A stretch of 47,830 bases of DNA, from positions 1-47,830 of the forward strand of contig NZ_JACMYO010000050.1 of NCBI RefSeq assembly GCF_020889685.1. Direction: 5' to 3'. A program made the position numbers and the translations under genes. Origin of the DNA: Bradyrhizobium oropedii. GTDB taxonomy: Bacteria > Pseudomonadota > Alphaproteobacteria > Rhizobiales > Xanthobacteraceae. Below, piece after piece: positions 25,476 to 34,140 of this stretch. Positions within the stretch are counted from its first letter, which is position 1, and the number at the start of each line of letters is the position of its first letter. The notes beneath the pieces are model-generated. The model saw only the letters and a program-made list of their open reading frames with translations, searched no databases and had not been told where the DNA came from.

Positions 25476-25868
25476 ATGCAGACTGTCGTTATCATTATTC
25501 ACCTCATGATCGTCAGCGTCATGATCGGCGCGGTGCTGCTGCAGAAGTCCGAAGGCGGCGGCCTCGGTATGGGTGGTGGCGCCGGCTTCATGTCGAGCCG
25601 CGGCACGGCGAATCTGCTGACCCGGACCACGGCGATCCTCGCGGTCGGCTTCTTCGTGACCAGCCTGTTCCTGTCCTGGTACGCGGGCTACGACCGCAAG
25701 CCGAGCTCGATCATCGGCACCGGCGCGCCGGCGCAGCAGACCCAGCCGGCCGGCGGTACCCCGCTGACGCCCCCGACCTCCGGTGGCATCCTCGATTCGC
25801 TGAAGAAGTCCGACGAGCAGCAGGGCCAGCAGGCGCCGAGCGGTCCGCAGGCGCCACGGTCGCAATAA
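25476..25868 (+). CDS. secG: Preprotein translocase subunit SecG
   Basis: A 130-residue membrane protein with two helices (VVIIIHLMIVSVMIGAVLL and LLTRTTAILAVGFFVTSLFL) joined by the family loop QKSEGGGLGMGGG-GFMSSRG. It stabilises the SecYEG channel in the inner membrane. The C-terminal ~55 residues are a proline- and glutamine-rich tail (QQTQPAGGTPLTPP) usual in alphaproteobacteria. The start at 25476 gives MQTVVIIIHL with GGAAGG upstream. It lies between tpiA and pyrG as in relatives, with the XRE-cupin/GNAT pair inserted before it. Confidence 0.93.
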   Translation: MQTVVIIIHLMIVSVMIGAVLLQKSEGGGLGMGGGAGFMSSRGTANLLTRTTAILAVGFFVTSLFLSWYAGYDRKPSSIIGTGAPAQQTQPAGGTPLTPPTSGGILDSLKKSDEQQGQQAPSGPQAPRSQ

Positions 25869-25880
25869 AGCAGGATGGCC

Positions 25881-25909
25881 ATGCAGGATACGGCGCTGGT
25901 ATCCTGCAT
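25881..25909. terminator. Perfect hairpin between secG and pyrG
   Basis: ATGCAGGATAC (25881-25891) pairs over all 11 bases with GTATCCTGCAT (25899-25909) around a 7-nt loop, 12 nt beyond the secG stop. No U-tract follows (CCAAAACCCCC), so it may be a transcript-stabilising 3' stem, an attenuating hairpin before pyrG or a factor-dependent terminator. Confidence 0.5.
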
Positions 25910-26029
25910 CCAAAACCCCCATTAATGCTCTGAAATCGCTTCCAATTTAACGTAACCCACAGCCCGGTGGATTGTTTGCCGGGAACAGCCGATTCGTTTT
26001 GCGAATCGGTGGAGTCGGCTTAAAGGTAA

Positions 26030-27667
<1,638 letters not shown>

Positions 27668-27679
27668 AGCGGCCGTCGG

Positions 27680-27703
27680 CTGTGCCGCTACACGGCGGCA
27701 CAG
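27680..27703. terminator. Bidirectional hairpin between pyrG and the methyltransferase gene
   Basis: CTGTGCCGC (27680-27688) pairs with GCGGCACAG (27695-27703) over 9 bp, 12 nt beyond the pyrG stop and overlapping the last codons of the convergent gene. It could end transcription from both sides, though there is no strong U-run. Confidence 0.45.
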
Positions 27704-28353
27704 TCCTCGCTGGCCAGGCGTTCTTTCTTGATCGGTGAGACGTTCGAACCGGCCGCCGGCGTGACGTCGCGCGTCATCAGCTTGTGTTGCGGGCGTCGCG
27801 TCAGCCGGTAGACCGCGGCGGGCGGCACGTTGAGGATGGCGCGGTCGACCAGCGTGGCGCGCAGCCCGAGGCGGTCGAGGATCGGCCGCCGCACCGGGCA
27901 GCGCATGCCGTAGGTGAATTGATAGAACGCGCCGCCGGGACGCATGTAGCTGAATGCGCCACTGACGATCGATATGACCTTGCGCGGTGACATGTTGAGC
28001 AGCGGCAGTCCGCTGACGACCGCGCCGACCGGCGCGCCGTCGTAAAGCCGTTCCGAGGCCAGCCGCGCGGCGTCCATCCACAGCACGCGCGCGCCGGGAA
28101 AACGCAGCTGCAACAGCCGCATGAAATCCGAACCGTACTCGATCAGTGTGAGATCCTGCTGCCGCACGCCGCGCTTCAACAGCTGATAGGTGAAGGCGCC
28201 GGTACCTGGGCCGAGCTCGAGGACCGGACCGGTGTTGGCGGTGATGTCGCGTGTGATCAGTTCGGCGAGCGCAGCGCCCGACGGTGCGATGGCGCCGACG
28301 CGGCCGGGGGCCGCCATCCACGCCGTGAAGAAAGACAGGAGATCATGTGACAT
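27688..28353 (-). CDS. Phospholipid N-methyltransferase-like SAM enzyme (PmtA family)
   Basis: A 221-residue class I SAM methyltransferase of the rhizobial PmtA type. It has MSHDLLSFFTAWMAAPGRVGAI at the N-terminus, a VGAIAPSG segment, and SAM motif I VLELGPGTGAFT (44-55). LLLRFPGARVLWMDA-like motif II and VVSGLPLLNMSP (motif IV) follow. PmtA methylates phosphatidylethanolamine towards phosphatidylcholine at the membrane; bradyrhizobia carry several such paralogues. ATG 28353 is preferred over the TTG at 28368. It is downstream of, and codirectional with, the regulator-kinase pair, and shares its operator-like element. The specific lipid substrate is not certain. Confidence 0.75.
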   Translation of the reverse strand: MSHDLLSFFTAWMAAPGRVGAIAPSGAALAELITRDITANTGPVLELGPGTGAFTYQLLKRGVRQQDLTLIEYGSDFMRLLQLRFPGARVLWMDAARLASERLYDGAPVGAVVSGLPLLNMSPRKVISIVSGAFSYMRPGGAFYQFTYGMRCPVRRPILDRLGLRATLVDRAILNVPPAAVYRLTRRPQHKLMTRDVTPAAGSNVSPIKKERLASEDCAAV

Positions 28354-28424
28354 TGGGATTCCCAGCAAAGTGTCGTCGCGCCTCGACTCGATTGCGTAGC
28401 GCGATCTCTTCTTTGCGGGGTCTG

Positions 28425-28450
28425 CATTGCGACAACATTGCGCAATGTTG
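28425..28450 (-). promoter_or_regulatory. Putative regulator-binding element upstream of the PmtA-like gene
   Basis: CATTGCGACAACATTGCG (28425-28442) contains two CATTGC half-sites 11 bp apart and matches the element upstream of the OmpR-type regulator gene (30650-30667) at 17 of 18 positions. It overlaps a perfect 18-bp palindrome CAACATTGCGCAATGTTG (28433-28450). Its edge is 72 bp upstream of the methyltransferase ATG. Direct repeats at an 11-bp period are the usual target of OmpR/PhoB regulators. Confidence 0.6.
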
Positions 28451-28553
28451 CTGGAGTCCCGTTCCGATTGAATCGGAACGTCGCGCTGGATTCTAGTCGT
28501 GATGCGTTTTCTTCACGCGTACCGTTTCCCGCTTCGCTCGACACGCGCTCGCA

Positions 28554-29933
28554 TCACGAAACGTACGGCGCCGGCGGCAACGTGAGACGGAAGCACGCGC
28601 CGCCCTTCGGTCCGTCGAGCACGGAGACGTGACCGCCATGCAGCCTTGCGATCTCGCGCACCATGTTGAGCCCGAGGCCGGCGCCGCGGTCGAGCGGTGC
28701 GAGCCGGTAGAACGGATCGAAGATCCGCGTGCGCTGATCCTTGGGAATGCCGTCGCCTTCATCCATCACGTCGATCGTCGGGGCGCTGCCAACACGGATC
28801 GTGATGGTGCCGCGCCGGCCGCCATGCTGGATGGCGTTCTGCACGAGGTTGGTCAGCGCACGCTCCAGCGCGGCGCGGTCGCCTGATGTTTCGACCCGAT
28901 CGGTTGCTGCATCGAGCGACAATTCATAGCCGGCCGCGATCGCCAGCGGCGCGAGATCGGCGGCGACCGTGCGCGCGACCGCGACCAGATCGACGCGCCC
29001 AAACGGGTTGCGGCACTGGTCGAAGCGCTGGATGTCGAGCAGCTGCTCGGCCAATGTTGCAAGCCGGGCGGAATCTTCGAGCAGCCGCGTTTTCTCGGGC
29101 CCCGCCGGCAGGGACTCCAGCCTTGTGTTGAGGATCGCGATCGGCGTGCGCAATTCGTGCGCAGCGTCGGCTACGAAGCGCTGATGGCGCGAGTAGCCGT
29201 CGTCGAGCCGCTTCAGCGCGTCATTGACGGCGGTCACGAGTGGGGCGACTTCGAGCGGCAGATGGTCGGCCGACAGCCGGCTGCCGCGCTGGCGGAAGTC
29301 GATCCGGCGCGCCTCATGCGCCGCGGAATCGATGCCCGCAAAGGCGCGCCGCACCACCATCGGCGTCGCGATGAAGGTGGCACATGCCATCAGCAACAGG
29401 CCGGGCAGGGTGCTGCCCAGGCACGTCAGCGTCATCACCAACAGCGCCTTGGTCCCGGTCATCCGGCCTTGCGTCGCGGTCATAATCTGGACGTTGCCGG
29501 CATCGGTGTTGACGCGCTTCAGCCGCGCCGCCGGCTTGCCTGGGCTGTCCTCCAGCATCTGATAGCCGAGCCGCGCCTGGCTGATATGGTCGAGAGCATT
29601 GCCGATCCGTGCGAAATCGGGCGGCACCTCGCCTTCGGTGAGCGTGTGCCCCTCGCGGTCCCGCACGGCGAACCAGAGATCGGGAATCTCGGCGCGTAGC
29701 TTGTTGAGATCGTCGGTCGGACGCAACACGAGTTCGCGTTGCGCGTTGCGCATGATGGCCGATTGCACGACGTCGATGACGCGTTCTTCATCCCGATTGA
29801 CCAGCAGGAAACCCGAAGCCCACAGCGCGCCAAGCACAGTGAGCACGAGTCCCGTCAGCAACACCGCCTGCAACGCGACCAGGCGCCAGCTCAGTTGCGA
29901 CCGCAGGCAGTAGTGATCGGCCTGTTCGCTCAT
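28554..29933 (-). CDS. Membrane sensor histidine kinase, EnvZ/QseC class
   Basis: A 459-residue kinase with transmembrane helices at about 16-43 and 163-190 around a ~120-residue periplasmic sensor, a HAMP-like linker, a HisKA domain with phospho-His259 in FVADAAHELRTPIA, and an HATPase domain (ALTNLVQNAIQHGG, DEGDGIPKDQRTRIFDPFYR, GAGLGLNMVREIARLHGG). The overall plan is that of QseC/PmrB/TctE sensors. Its ATG overlaps the regulator stop by 4 nt (ATGA). The next gene on the strand is the phospholipid methyltransferase-like gene, so an envelope or cationic-stress signal is plausible but unproven. Confidence 0.9.
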   Translation of the reverse strand: MSEQADHYCLRSQLSWRLVALQAVLLTGLVLTVLGALWASGFLLVNRDEERVIDVVQSAIMRNAQRELVLRPTDDLNKLRAEIPDLWFAVRDREGHTLTEGEVPPDFARIGNALDHISQARLGYQMLEDSPGKPAARLKRVNTDAGNVQIMTATQGRMTGTKALLVMTLTCLGSTLPGLLLMACATFIATPMVVRRAFAGIDSAAHEARRIDFRQRGSRLSADHLPLEVAPLVTAVNDALKRLDDGYSRHQRFVADAAHELRTPIAILNTRLESLPAGPEKTRLLEDSARLATLAEQLLDIQRFDQCRNPFGRVDLVAVARTVAADLAPLAIAAGYELSLDAATDRVETSGDRAALERALTNLVQNAIQHGGRRGTITIRVGSAPTIDVMDEGDGIPKDQRTRIFDPFYRLAPLDRGAGLGLNMVREIARLHGGHVSVLDGPKGGACFRLTLPPAPYVS

Positions 29934-30604
29934 GACACCTGCTTCAGCAGGTAACCGACGCCGCGGATGCTGTGGATCTCGATTCCGGCGTCCGACTCGG
30001 CAAGCTTGCGCCTGAGCCGCGAGACGTGGGCGTCGAGCGCGTTCGACTGGATCTCGTCCTCGAAATTGTAGACGGCGTCTTCGAGCGTCGCGCGCAGCAC
30101 GGTACGGCCCATGCGGCGCAGTAGCGTCTCCAGCACCAGGAGTTCGCGCCGCGGCAGGTCGAGCGGGCGGCCGTCGATGCTGGCCTCGCGATGGCTGCAA
30201 TCGAACGCCATGCGGCCGGCCTTGATGATGTCGAGCTGCATGCCGGCGGGGCGGCGCAGCACGGCGCGCAGCCGCGCCAGCAGCTCCTCGACCGCGAACG
30301 GCTTGGCCAGATAGTCGTCGGCTCCGCTGTCGAGGCCGGTGATGCGGTCCGCGAGGTCGCCACGCGCGGTCAGCACGATGATCGGAACGCCATCCGCCTT
30401 GGCGCGCAGTTTCGGGATCAGCGTGAGGCCGTCGCCGTCAGGAAGCTGGCGGTCGAGCAGGACGGCTCCATGCACGTCGGCGGAGATCGCTTCCTCGGCC
30501 TCGGCAAGGCTCGGCACATGGTCGACGACCATGTCGTAGCCCTTCAGCGCCTGCGACAGCGCCGCAGCCATTTCCGGCTCGTCTTCAACCAGCAGTATCC
30601 GCAT
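29930..30604 (-). CDS. OmpR/PhoB-family response regulator
   Basis: A 224-residue regulator with a receiver domain (LLVEDEPEMA, phospho-acceptor Asp51 in AVLLDRQLPDGDG, LTARG, Lys in YLAKPFAVEELLAR) and a winged helix (LDLPRRELLVLETLLRR, then LDAHVSRLRRKL and IRGVGYLL). The start at 30604 (MRILLVEDEPEM) is the family start; the longer frame from 30700 is rejected. It is the first gene of a regulator-kinase unit. Its own upstream region carries CATTGC direct repeats shared with the PmtA-like gene, implying autoregulation and control of that gene. Confidence 0.92.
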   Translation of the reverse strand: MRILLVEDEPEMAAALSQALKGYDMVVDHVPSLAEAEEAISADVHGAVLLDRQLPDGDGLTLIPKLRAKADGVPIIVLTARGDLADRITGLDSGADDYLAKPFAVEELLARLRAVLRRPAGMQLDIIKAGRMAFDCSHREASIDGRPLDLPRRELLVLETLLRRMGRTVLRATLEDAVYNFEDEIQSNALDAHVSRLRRKLAESDAGIEIHSIRGVGYLLKQVS

Positions 30605-30647
30605 GTGCTTTGGGTCCAGATCCCGAACAGCCGGTTGTAGGGCAAGT

Positions 30648-30667
30648 AACATTGCAACAACATTGCG
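30648..30667 (-). promoter_or_regulatory. Putative autoregulatory element upstream of the OmpR-type regulator
   Basis: Two exact AACATTGC half-sites at 30648-30655 and 30659-30666 (period 11 bp) lie 45-65 bp upstream of the regulator ATG. The block CATTGCAACAACATTGCG (30650-30667) differs from the element at 28425-28442 in one base, in the same orientation relative to the downstream gene. Confidence 0.6.
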
Positions 30668-30776
30668 GAAATGGCCGCCTGCCGCGAGCAGAGGTGCCAT
30701 GTCGTCGTCCCCTCAAGACAGTCCGGAACCCGCTGGCTATAACGGCCCGCCAAGCAAAATCCGGGAAGGACCGCCA

Positions 30777-31103
30777 ATGATCTACGAGACCCGCGTCTAT
30801 CGCTGCCTGCCGGGCCGGCTGCCGGCGCTGCTGAAGCGCTTCGAGACCGTCACGCTGAAGCTCTGGGACAAGCACGGCATCAAGCAGGCCGGCTTCTTCA
30901 CGACGCTGGTCGGCGAATCCAACCAGGATCTGACTTACCTGCTGGCCTGGGAATCTCTCGCCGAGCGCGAGAAGAAGTGGACCGCGTTCGTGACCGATCC
31001 GGAATGGATCGCCGCGCGCGCCAAGACCGAGGAGGACGGCCAGATCGTTCTCACCATCGAAAACCAGCTCCTGGTGCCGACGTCGTTCTCAGCCGTCAAG
31101 TGA
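30777..31103 (+). CDS. NIPSNAP family protein
   Basis: A 108-residue ferredoxin-like (dimeric alpha-beta barrel) protein. MIYETRVYRCLPGRLPALLKRFE, LWDKHGIKQAGFFTTLVGESNQDLTY, LLAWESLAEREKKWTAFVTDPEW and the trailing NQLLVPTSFS are the NIPSNAP signature. The biochemical role of these proteins is not established; related folds act as heme- or small-molecule-binding monooxygenases. GGAAGG lies 8 nt before the ATG. It is divergent from the response regulator gene about 170 bp away and may share its control region. Confidence 0.88.
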   Translation: MIYETRVYRCLPGRLPALLKRFETVTLKLWDKHGIKQAGFFTTLVGESNQDLTYLLAWESLAEREKKWTAFVTDPEWIAARAKTEEDGQIVLTIENQLLVPTSFSAVK

Positions 31104-31157
31104 TGCATTGGGGCGACGACCAGCTATTGGTTGTCGCTTCCAGCAACGGAGGCGAGA

Positions 31158-31451
31158 TTGCCAAATCCGATATCGGGGGAAGCCCCCGAGCGACCCATCA
31201 CACTGTCTGACGACGCTCGGTTGGTGCTCGTTGATCTGTTGGGCAGGCTCATTGAGGATGAGAAGGGCAGGCGCTTGGTCGATCTGGGCCTCCACGATGC
31301 CGAAATCTGGGCATTGAACAGCTTCTACTGCTCGCTCGAGCGATCCGAAGTGACCTCGTTCAAGTCAAACTACGCCTCACTGCTGGACGCCGCGCGATCA
31401 AACATCCTGACCGAAAATGGTGGGCCTTGGCCAAGGCACAGTGACGAATGA
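31158..31451 (+). CDS. Hypothetical protein
   Basis: A soluble, acidic, helix-rich protein of 97 residues if started at TTG 31158, which has GGAGG at the proper distance (31149-31153); the frame extends 9 codons further upstream. The middle part (ITLSDDARLVLVDLLGRLIEDEKGRRLVDLGLHDAE) looks like two amphipathic helices. No signal peptide, no cysteine-rich motif except one Cys, and no family I recognise. It follows the NIPSNAP gene by about 55 bp on the same strand and may be co-transcribed. Confidence 0.55.
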   Translation: MPNPISGEAPERPITLSDDARLVLVDLLGRLIEDEKGRRLVDLGLHDAEIWALNSFYCSLERSEVTSFKSNYASLLDAARSNILTENGGPWPRHSDE

Positions 31452-31522
31452 TCGCCAGGGGGCCGCCCTCGTACTTCCGCGCCGCAAGCTCTTGCTGTCC
31501 CGCTGCGTGATCAGTCCGGACC

Positions 31523-31858
31523 CTAGTTCGCGCAGCCCGAGGTCTGATCGCCTTCGCGGACCATCGGCTTGCCGTTGATGAAGACGCCATTGGCGCCGGA
31601 GGCCGCCTTGCCGCCGCAATGCGTGCGGTCACCGATCACGACCGCTGGCTTGCCGTTGATCAGGACATTGGGCACGCCTTCGACCAGGGGGCCGCCATTG
31701 CTGGTGGTGTCGCCGCTGCGCGCGGCCGGCTTGCCGTTGATGGTGACGCCGGTGGCGCCGCTGGTGACGACGCCGGGCTGGTTGCTGGTCTGGCCAAAGG
31801 CGAGGCCCGGCATCGCCGACAGGGCGGCCACGGCTATGATCACAGGCGAAGAGCGCAT
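31523..31858 (-). CDS. PAAR-like domain protein with a Sec signal peptide
   Basis: A 111-residue protein with a cleavable signal (MRSSPVIIAVAALSAMPGLAFG) followed by one PAAR-like domain. It shows repeated NGKPA-R-GD/IGD turns (VTINGKPAARSGD, VLINGKPAVVIGD, VFINGKPMVREGD) with His and Cys at DRTHCGG and TSGCAN, where PAAR tips bind zinc. Canonical PAAR proteins cap the type VI secretion spike and lack signal peptides; no type VI genes are here. GAGGAA upstream supports ATG 31858 over the longer frame. The exported form suggests a periplasmic or surface role. Three near-regular repeats form the domain. Confidence 0.75.
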   Translation of the reverse strand: MRSSPVIIAVAALSAMPGLAFGQTSNQPGVVTSGATGVTINGKPAARSGDTTSNGGPLVEGVPNVLINGKPAVVIGDRTHCGGKAASGANGVFINGKPMVREGDQTSGCAN

Positions 31859-32026
31859 GTCGTTCCTCATTGGGAATCTGTTCCCCGGCAGTCTATAGGG
31901 GCGGTTGGGGCAGGATTGTGATAGCACGGCGCACCCACGGCGTCAGCGCAACCCCCTCATCGTGCAGGATGGCTTGATCCCTCCCGCGCGGGATTGCATG
32001 GTCGCAGGCCAGAAGGATGCAGCATT

Positions 32027-32881
32027 TTGACCAATCAGGTTTCCGCGCAAGCCGCGCCGATCGTTGCCGTCGGATCGGCCAAATTCGGCAACGCCTTGCC
32101 GATCTCGATCATCGCCGGTCCCTGCCAGCTCGAGAGCCGCGCGCACGCGCTTGAAGTGGCTTCTGCGCTGAAGGAGATCGCGGCCCGGCTCAAGATCGGT
32201 CTGGTCTACAAGACCTCGTTCGACAAGGCGAACCGCACCAGCGCGTCGGCCGCGCGCGGCATCGGGCTGAAGCAGGCGCTGCCGATCTTCGCCGAGATCC
32301 GTTCTTCGCTCGGGCTGCCCGTGCTGACCGACGTGCATGAACCCGACCAGTGCGCCGAAGCAGCGCAGGCCGTCGACGTGCTCCAGATCCCGGCCTTCCT
32401 GTGCCGGCAGACCGATCTGCTGCTGGCCGCGGCCGCCACCGGCAAGGCCGTCAACGTCAAGAAGGGCCAGTTTCTGGCGCCGTGGGACATGGCCAATGTG
32501 GTGAGCAAGATCACCGGCGCCGGCAACGCCAATGTGCTGGTCACCGAGCGTGGCGCGTCGTTCGGCTACAACACGCTGGTCTCGGACATGCGCGCGCTGC
32601 CGATCCTTTCGCGCACCACCGGCGCGCCTGTGATCTTCGACGCCACCCATTCGGTGCAGCAGCCGGGCGGCAAGGGCACTTCGTCGGGCGGCGAGCGCGA
32701 ATTCGTGCCGGTGCTGGCGCGGGCTGCGGTCGCGGTCGGCGTCGCCGGTGTGTTTATCGAGACCCATCCGGATCCGGATCATGCGCCGTCCGATGGCCCC
32801 AACATGGTGCCGCTCCGCGACTTCGAATCCCTCGTCAAGCGGCTGATGCAGTTCGACGCGCTCGCCAAGACGGCAGCCTGA
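32027..32881 (+). CDS. kdsA: 3-deoxy-8-phosphooctulonate synthase KdsA
   Basis: This enzyme condenses PEP with arabinose 5-phosphate in Kdo synthesis for lipopolysaccharide. [54 protein letters not shown] and [12 protein letters not shown] are all present. The cysteine in AGPCQLES marks the metal-dependent class. The start is ambiguous: TTG 32027 gives [11 protein letters not shown] and has AAGGA upstream, while an in-frame upstream start at 31994 adds 11 residues without family character. About 284 residues. Followed 14 nt later by an MFS gene. Confidence 0.93.
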   Translation: MTNQVSAQAAPIVAVGSAKFGNALPISIIAGPCQLESRAHALEVASALKEIAARLKIGLVYKTSFDKANRTSASAARGIGLKQALPIFAEIRSSLGLPVLTDVHEPDQCAEAAQAVDVLQIPAFLCRQTDLLLAAAATGKAVNVKKGQFLAPWDMANVVSKITGAGNANVLVTERGASFGYNTLVSDMRALPILSRTTGAPVIFDATHSVQQPGGKGTSSGGEREFVPVLARAAVAVGVAGVFIETHPDPDHAPSDGPNMVPLRDFESLVKRLMQFDALAKTAA

Positions 32882-32894
32882 CCGGCGGAACGAC

Positions 32895-34091
32895 ATGACC
32901 GCAAAGAGCGGCATGCCGCCGGCCCTCAACGTCATCACGCTGGCGACCTTCGCGGCGAGCCTGTCGGTGCGCGCGCTCGATCCGGTGCTGCCGCATGTCG
33001 CGGAGGATTTCGGCGTCAGCATCGCGACCGCGGCGAGCTTTGCCGCGGTATTCGCCTTCACCTTTGCCGCGATTCAGCCGGCGATCGGCGCGGCTGCCGA
33101 TTTGTTCGGCAAGGCGCGGCTGATGACGATCTGCCTCGGGCTGCTCGGCGTTGCCAACATCCTCGGCGCACTCTCGACCTCGTTTCCGATGCTGTTCGTG
33201 ACCCGCATCCTGGCCGGTATCGGCTCGGGCGGCGTGTTTCCGGTGGCGCTGTCGCTGACCAGCGACCTCGTCGGCGCTGACAAGCGGCAGCTCGCGATCG
33301 GCCGAACGCTGGCGGGCTCGATGACCGGCAATTTGCTCGGCGCCACGGCCTCCGGCCTGATCGGCGATCTGCTCGGCTGGCGCGGTGTGCTCGCGGTGCT
33401 CGGCGGTCTCGTCATCATCGTCGCGGTCGCGGTTGCGGCCGGCTTCCGCGGCGCTGAGTTGAACCGTCCGCCGCGCACCAGCCTGAGGGCACTGCGCCAC
33501 GGCTATCGCACCATCTTCACCAACCCGAACGCGCGCATCTGCTATTCGGCCGTCTTCGTCGAAGGCTGCTGCGTGCTCGGGCTGTTCCCCTTCATCGCCT
33601 CGTTCCTGTTCGAGCTCGGCGAGACCTCGCTGTCGATCGCCGGCATCGTGATCGCGGGCTTTGCGATCGGCGGCCTGCTCTACACGCTGACGGTGGCGCG
33701 CCTTTTGCCGTTGATCGGGGTGAGGGGGATGATGATCGTTGGCGCGACGCTGGTCGCCATCCAACTCGTCGGCGTCGCCTTCGGGCCGCACTGGAAGCTG
33801 CAGATGGCGGGCCTCCTGGTGATGGGCCTCGGCTTCTACATGATCCACGGCTGCTTGCAGGTGTTCGCCAGCGAGCTGTCGGTCGAGGCGCGCGCCACCG
33901 CGCTGTCGCTGCACTCGTTCTTCTTCTTCATGGGCCAGACCGTCGGCCCGATCGCCTACGGCTTCGGCCTGCAACACGCCGGCAAGACCGCAACGCTGGT
34001 CTCGGCTGCCGCCGTGATGGTCGTGCTCGGATTTATCTGCGCGAGATTCCTCAGGGAGCGCGCACCCGCCGACGCGCATGCAGGCTCCTGA
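32895..34091 (+). CDS. MFS transporter
   Basis: A 398-residue major facilitator with 12 predicted helices. DAADLFGKARLMTICLG-like loop 2-3, the RILAGIGSGGVFPVALSLTSDLV helix 4 and FMGQTVGPIAYGFGLQHAG near helix 11 are visible. It is most like drug:H+ antiporters (DHA1), but the substrate cannot be told. Only 14 nt separate it from kdsA, so it may be co-transcribed. A degraded second copy of its last ~100 bp lies at 37428-37523, on the far side of the large repeat-protein gene. Confidence 0.87.
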   Translation: MTAKSGMPPALNVITLATFAASLSVRALDPVLPHVAEDFGVSIATAASFAAVFAFTFAAIQPAIGAAADLFGKARLMTICLGLLGVANILGALSTSFPMLFVTRILAGIGSGGVFPVALSLTSDLVGADKRQLAIGRTLAGSMTGNLLGATASGLIGDLLGWRGVLAVLGGLVIIVAVAVAAGFRGAELNRPPRTSLRALRHGYRTIFTNPNARICYSAVFVEGCCVLGLFPFIASFLFELGETSLSIAGIVIAGFAIGGLLYTLTVARLLPLIGVRGMMIVGATLVAIQLVGVAFGPHWKLQMAGLLVMGLGFYMIHGCLQVFASELSVEARATALSLHSFFFFMGQTVGPIAYGFGLQHAGKTATLVSAAAVMVVLGFICARFLRERAPADAHAGS

Positions 34092-34140
34092 GCGCGGCTG
34101 CGAGGGCGTCCTCGCAGCACCATTTCGGGTCACGCGATCG

